Shown here: positions 8,692 through 12,440 of the stretch, one piece after another
Layout: each line of letters starts with the position of its first letter
Position numbering within the stretch: the first letter of the stretch is position 1
Assembly (NCBI GenBank): GCA_001931875.2
Contig: MSJH02000115.1
Location: forward strand, 1-12,440
Length of the DNA: 12,440 nucleotides
Source of the DNA: Byssochlamys sp. IMV 00236
Taxonomy: Eukaryota; Ascomycota; Eurotiomycetes; Eurotiales; Thermoascaceae
Direction of reading: 5' to 3'
Program-made: the position numbers and the translations under genes
The notes under the pieces: model-generated
Databases searched by the model: none
What the model was told of the DNA's origin: nothing
Seen by the model: only the letters and a program-made list of their open reading frames with translations

Positions 8692-8881
8692 ATGGATGAC
8701 ATCAATACACTTTTGGAGCAGACGGGCCTTTCTTCTATTCAAAGCTCTGGACTTGCTATAATATCTATATTTGGAGTATCGGATAATACAACACAAGCAA
8801 GTCCTGCCATCTTGGCTAATCGAATTGTTGGAAGTGCTGTCTTTAGTCATCGAAAGGAATCTATAAAGGAAGGAACCATTG

Positions 8882-8917
<36 letters not shown>

Positions 8918-11889
8918 TTTAAAGATTACCTTTGCTCATTATATTCATTTGTAGCTTGTAAAAGGAGGACTCCAGTTATATGTTGACTTGAAGGCAAACA
9001 CGGTCTATTTGTTTTTAGATTCTGCTATAGACACAAGCATACTTGGAAACCAACATGAGGTTATTAGAAGCGTGCTTAATAATACATGGTATGATATACT
9101 TAGCAGTTAAATATAGCGTACAGCTATGGATTATCAGTCTATCAACATGAGGAGTTTATTGTTCATGATGACCGTGTCTCACTTGGTGATTGTAAGTGTT
9201 TTATGAAAGCAATAGACCACAACTGACGCTACGGAATAGCCTATATTACCACCCTCTTTACTACCAACAGACTTTCTATCTACACTTGTCACCTTATCAC
9301 AGACAAAACTAAACATGTACACTCACTTGGCTCAATTTCAATCGTGTTGTTGGAAATACTGGGATATTTCAGTACCCTATGCACTATTCGAAAAAAAAGA
9401 ATTTGATCGTATCAGTCCAAGTTTTTTAGGATGGTGGGGGCCTGCTAAGGGTGTCCCAATGCTGGTATTTGTTGCTTCTGATGTAAGTGATATAGACGCG
9501 CGCGCATGAATTTTGTATTGAAGTTGCTCTTGTAGGTATTACTACCAGAAGCCACTCCAGCAACTATCAAAAAGATGCAAGAAGCCTTACAGCAAAGGAT
9601 TAAGAATATATTTCGAGCGACTCATCTTATACCTTCCAGGCAAGAGCCAGGTAACTCATCTCATGCTCCTGTAGATGTCAAGTCACTCTTCCTTTTACCT
9701 TCCACTTCACAACCCATTATTCATATTATACCTTCAATACCCAAACCTTCAATTGAGACAGAGTATACACTTGATGAGCCACTGCCGATATCCAGTTACT
9801 TGGAACAGCTCTCTGTAAACGAACCGGGAAATCTGAATGATGAGTATGGAGACAAACTTTTACGAAACTTTGTTACCATTTGGACAAAGACAGCCGTGAA
9901 TAGACATCCACTTCACAGAAAGATGAATGATGCCAAATATGTACCCTTACCAACTCCAATTCAGTTTGCATCCTCTGTAGTGCCTTTACTTCACTTTTTA
10001 TTTAATCAGCCCATGCGAGAAAACAATGAAAACTTTAGAGACATCATTATTGCTCACTATTCAAGCACGAAAGGCATGATTCAACAAATTGAAGTTATTT
10101 TGAGAAAGAAGATCAAAGACAACATCGAGATTGAACGCGTATTTTCTAAAAATTATTGTTACAACGTCATGCAGCATTGTCAAGAAGCGTACCTGCAAGA
10201 CTCTCCGCCTTTTTATCCAGAAAAATATCATGTGTGGAAGGTAAGTGCTCTCTCCATTTACATGTGTTCTTTTTGAACTTTTGTTTTCGTAGCGTGATCA
10301 TGCACTTCGGTTATATGCGTCCTTAGCGCGTGGCCCTTGTAAAGAAGAGTATGCCAGTCGACTTGAGCGCGAGTGTGATTTGGTTTGGAAGGAGAATCGT
10401 CAAAGTTGTGAACATCTTAGCTTAACAGGAAGATCTTGCCGCTTAAAAGTAAGAACTTCCACCAAAAAGAATGAAAAAAAAAAAAAAAAGACTTACCACA
10501 ATTCTACATAGACTGGACATGAATCCATCTCATCTCAGTCACAAAAGAGAGATGATCGAGCTATTATGACTGACTCAGGCAAGCATAGTAGTGGTGTTAC
10601 GTTTTTTCATGCGTGCAACTGCGGAAGAACTCAAAAGTTACGAGATGATCCTTTTGATATTATGGTAATATCTGCTAAAAAGACAAGTACATGCGCTAAC
10701 CTTTTAATTAGGACGCAAACGTTAAGTTTTATCAACGGTTTACTTGCTGTTTAGGAAAAGACAGAGCAGCGCTAGATATGAAAGCATCTGTTTTTGGAGA
10801 CAATCAGCATCTTGAACTAAGATACGATGATGTGCCTGCCGATGACTCTGCGTTACTCCTCCTTGGACCTGCCAGTGTATACAAAAACAATGTAGGATTG
10901 GATAATGTAGAAGGGTTTTTGAACAATACCAATTACCTTATCCCATGGTCCATTACAACAGTAAATGATTTGAAGCTTCATCAACAGGAACAAGTCGAGA
11001 AAAAGGCTAAAGAAGCCATAACGACTGTACTACAGCCTGTCCCAAATCAAGAAGAGTGGCCTGTTCTAGGAAAGGCGCCCGTTGCAGCCTCAAAAACGAC
11101 TAAAGCCATACCAGCACCCACTGCTGCCTCGCTTGAAGCATTTCCTGCACTAGGCACTAATCCTCCACCCGCCCCTACGCCTGTTATTACACCTGAAATA
11201 CCTGTAAAGCAATTATTTGAAGCCAAAGAGAATAGCAATAGTCGCGGTAGTAGTAGACGTAGACGATACAATAGAATGCGGGATAGACTGCAAGGATTGA
11301 TCCGAGGCTATATAGGTGCGGAGTATGAATGTGCCCAGGGACATCGTTTCTTGAGTTGCGGTGAAGGAAGGGTTTGCAAGATAGGACATGCTGGTCATCC
11401 AAAGGAGCATGGAAACTATTTTGTTCATCAGGATTTAAACGTCTTTATCCTCTGCCCCTGCTGTTACACACCCAGTGGCAATGGCAGTAACGCTGCAATC
11501 AGTAGTTCAAGTGAAGTTACGGCTCAGTTAATGCGATTATATGTTGTCACTCCAGATGAGGATATTACAATTTCTATAGAACCCAAGATAAAGGTAAGCA
11601 CCTTGTGTAGATAACAATAAGAGGGGGAAGGAAAGCTAAACATGCATTATAGATTAATATCCCTGGATCTGACAAGTCAATCCATGTAAATCTTGGTATT
11701 CGTGATCCTCTCTATCTCGGTCCTGGGGGCACCTATGTATTACGCTTGCCATTTATTTATCGTGATGAAAACGGGTTACCGATCCCTATTGAAACGGATA
11801 TTGAAAGACGAATGACAAGTGCAGTACTACAAAAGGATTATATAAAGTTCCATTACAAGAAAGCATCGAAATGGGCATTAGCAGGATAA
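8692..11889 (+). CDS. SMG8: SMG8, nonsense-mediated decay factor (SMG1 complex subunit)
   Basis: In animals SMG8 with SMG9 binds and restrains the SMG1 kinase that phosphorylates UPF1 in nonsense-mediated mRNA decay. Exons: 8692-8883, 8955-9071, 9117-9191, 9240-9482, 9536-10240, 10293-10448, 10512-10664, 10712-11593, 11653-11889, about 919 residues (human about 991). Landmarks: IISIFGV near 23-29 (degenerate G-domain start), RSLLFMMTVSHLVIV ending at 128, PMLVFVASD ending at 209, LRLYASLARGP in exon 6, the hallmark ACNCGR...RDDPFD at 530-545, NNTNYLIPWSI in exon 8, and the C-terminal YVLRLPFIYRDENG. These follow human SMG8 in order. The only uncertain junction is between exons 2 and 3: 9072-9116 keeps frame but has a GTGCTT donor, and 9060-9116 or 9089-9151 are alternatives. 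The start is 42 bp after the TBC stop. An upstream out-of-frame ATG (8688) overlaps it. Confidence 0.93.
8886..8914 (+). repeat. A29 homopolymer immediately after an SMG8 5' splice site
   Basis: Twenty-nine A residues directly follow the GT donor of the first SMG8 intron (8884-8954). If unspliced it reads as a Lys run and then a stop, which explains the odd apparent ORF end. The exact length is uncertain in any assembly. Confidence 0.9.
10474..10489 (+). repeat. A16 homopolymer within an SMG8 intron
   Basis: Sixteen A residues lie about 25 bp into intron 10449-10511, on the sense strand like the A29 tract in the first intron. Confidence 0.9.
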
Positions 11890-11997
11890 GAAAAAGCAAG
11901 ATATGGGTGACATACATCTGTCATATTATGGATGAACTCAAGCAAAAAAGAGAGACCATTGTATTTTGGAGTCTATTTGCACAAAGCTCAATCTTAA

Positions 11998-12003
11998 AAT
12001 AAA
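11998..12003 (+). terminator. Poly(A) signal of SMG8
   Basis: AATAAA lies 108 bp after the SMG8 stop and is followed by GGGGG and a T10 run, a plausible downstream element. The 246-bp gap to the next gene (11890-12135) contains no other gene. Confidence 0.5.
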
Positions 12004-12061
12004 GGGGGTCTTTTTTTTTTAGTGGATAATCGGAGTCATAGGAAACAAGTCACTGGGGGTT

Positions 12062-12068
12062 TATATAT
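12062..12068 (+). promoter_or_regulatory. Candidate TATA box of the MGE1 gene
   Basis: TATATAT lies about 70 bp upstream of the Mge1 start codon, in a short intergenic region. TTC/GAA blocks follow at 12068-12083 but are not spaced as a standard heat-shock element. Confidence 0.35.
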
Positions 12069-12135
12069 TCTAAGAAACACTTCAACCAAGGAACCCTGTT
12101 TTTATACATCTTTTTTAAATCTTGGATCTTTCAAT

Positions 12136-12399
12136 ATGCTTTCCACTTCTATTTTCCGTAATGCTGCAGCTTTGTCTGTCAAGCGCACTGTTTCTGCAAG
12201 ATTAGCTATTTCTGCCCCCATGACAGCTCGCCGTGCTTATGCTACGGAAAGTGGAGAAGGAAAAACAGAACAGACAGCAAACGAGGAATCAAAGAATGAC
12301 CAAGTTCCTAAAGAAGAAGAGACCAAGGTACAAGGAGAATTATCAGAAGAAGCTAAAAAGCTTTTGGCTGAAAAGGACAAGAAAATCTCTGAACTTCAG
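12136..12399 (+). CDS. MGE1: Mitochondrial GrpE nucleotide-exchange factor, first exon only
   Basis: Mge1 releases ADP from mitochondrial Hsp70 during protein import and folding in the matrix. The visible 88 residues match the N-terminal layout of fungal Mge1. An Arg-rich, acid-free presequence (MLSTSIFRNAAALSVKRTVS, continuing to TARRAYATES) has an R-3 type processing site, R33-A34-Y35 with cleavage before A36. A Glu/Lys-rich linker follows, and then the start of the GrpE coiled coil (LSEEAKKLLAEKDKKISELQ). CAG/GTAAAT at 12397-12405 is a splice donor in phase 0. The intron runs off the window, which ends in an A17 run. The conserved GrpE head is outside, so the call rests on the targeting signal and linker pattern. 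Another mitochondrial coiled-coil protein is possible. Confidence 0.72.
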
Positions 12400-12423
12400 G
12401 TAAATAAAGAAAATGAACCGTGG

Positions 12424-12440
12424 AAAAAAAAAAAAAAAAA
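12424..12440 (+). repeat. A17 or longer homopolymer in the first MGE1 intron
   Basis: The window ends inside this A run, 24 bp after the splice donor at 12400. Its true length cannot be seen. Confidence 0.85.

Noticed and set aside
8692..8922. Stand-alone 76-residue protein with a Lys-rich end
   Set aside because: The Lys run is the intronic A29 tract. The frame continues into exon 2 at 8955 as SMG8.
11047..11428. Three minus-strand ORFs over SMG8 exon 8
   Set aside because: They are antisense to a strongly homologous SMG8 exon and have no motifs of their own.
12068..12083. Heat-shock element upstream of MGE1
   Set aside because: The TTC, GAA, TTC blocks are 6 and 7 bp apart, not the 5-bp phase needed for a standard element, so this may be coincidence.
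1..12440. tRNA, rRNA, CRISPR, prophage or biosynthetic cluster
   Set aside because: By eye I found no tRNA B-box-like hairpins, no regularly spaced repeats with unique spacers, and no clustered pathway enzymes.

Overview
This is eukaryotic DNA, most likely from an early-diverging filamentous fungus of the Mucoromycota (Mucor/Rhizopus-like). It is AT-rich. Introns are short (mostly 45-70 bp) with GT-AG ends, and several carry a CTAAC-type branch site. Intergenic spacing is tight. The gene content is typical of basal fungi: a transmembrane ADAM protease, SMG8, a UXT-like prefoldin, a Gyp5/EVI5-type TBC protein and a mitochondrial GrpE. I see no bacterial operon, CRISPR array, prophage or tRNA. 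The open reading frames are only exons. I rebuilt the gene models by joining exons through GT-AG sites that keep frame and restore family homology.

Layout: (1) 1-2475 has no confident gene. It holds diverged direct repeats (about 121-362 and 1791-1987), protein-like fragments on the minus strand (425-1625) that resemble a decayed or unrecognised spliced gene, and a 42-residue plus-strand small ORF (2079-2207). (2) 2476-5514 (+) is a ten-exon ADAM metalloprotease of about 844 residues: signal peptide, prodomain, catalytic, disintegrin and Cys-rich domains, one membrane segment, and a Pro-rich tail with PY motifs. (3) 5764-6404 (-) is a five-exon UXT homologue of 146 residues, convergent with the ADAM gene. 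Its exons are too short to stand out as ORFs. (4) 6592-8649 (+) is a TBC-domain Rab-GAP-like protein with a C-terminal coiled coil. It is divergent from UXT across 187 bp, and its catalytic Arg position appears to be Lys. (5) 8692-11889 (+) is SMG8, the SMG1-kinase partner in nonsense-mediated decay, starting 42 bp after the TBC stop. (6) 12136-12399 (+) is the first exon of mitochondrial GrpE (Mge1), cut by the window edge inside its first intron.

The genes do not form a pathway cluster, as expected in a fungus. One link is worth noting: UXT belongs to the prefoldin-like module of the R2TP/PAQosome chaperone in animals, which with TELO2-TTI matures PIKK kinases including SMG1, and SMG8 is an SMG1 subunit. 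Their proximity may be chance. I found no convincing new multi-gene system. The least explained part is the left 2.4 kb, and the most interesting single-gene observations are the degenerate TBC active site and the PY-motif tail of the ADAM protease.
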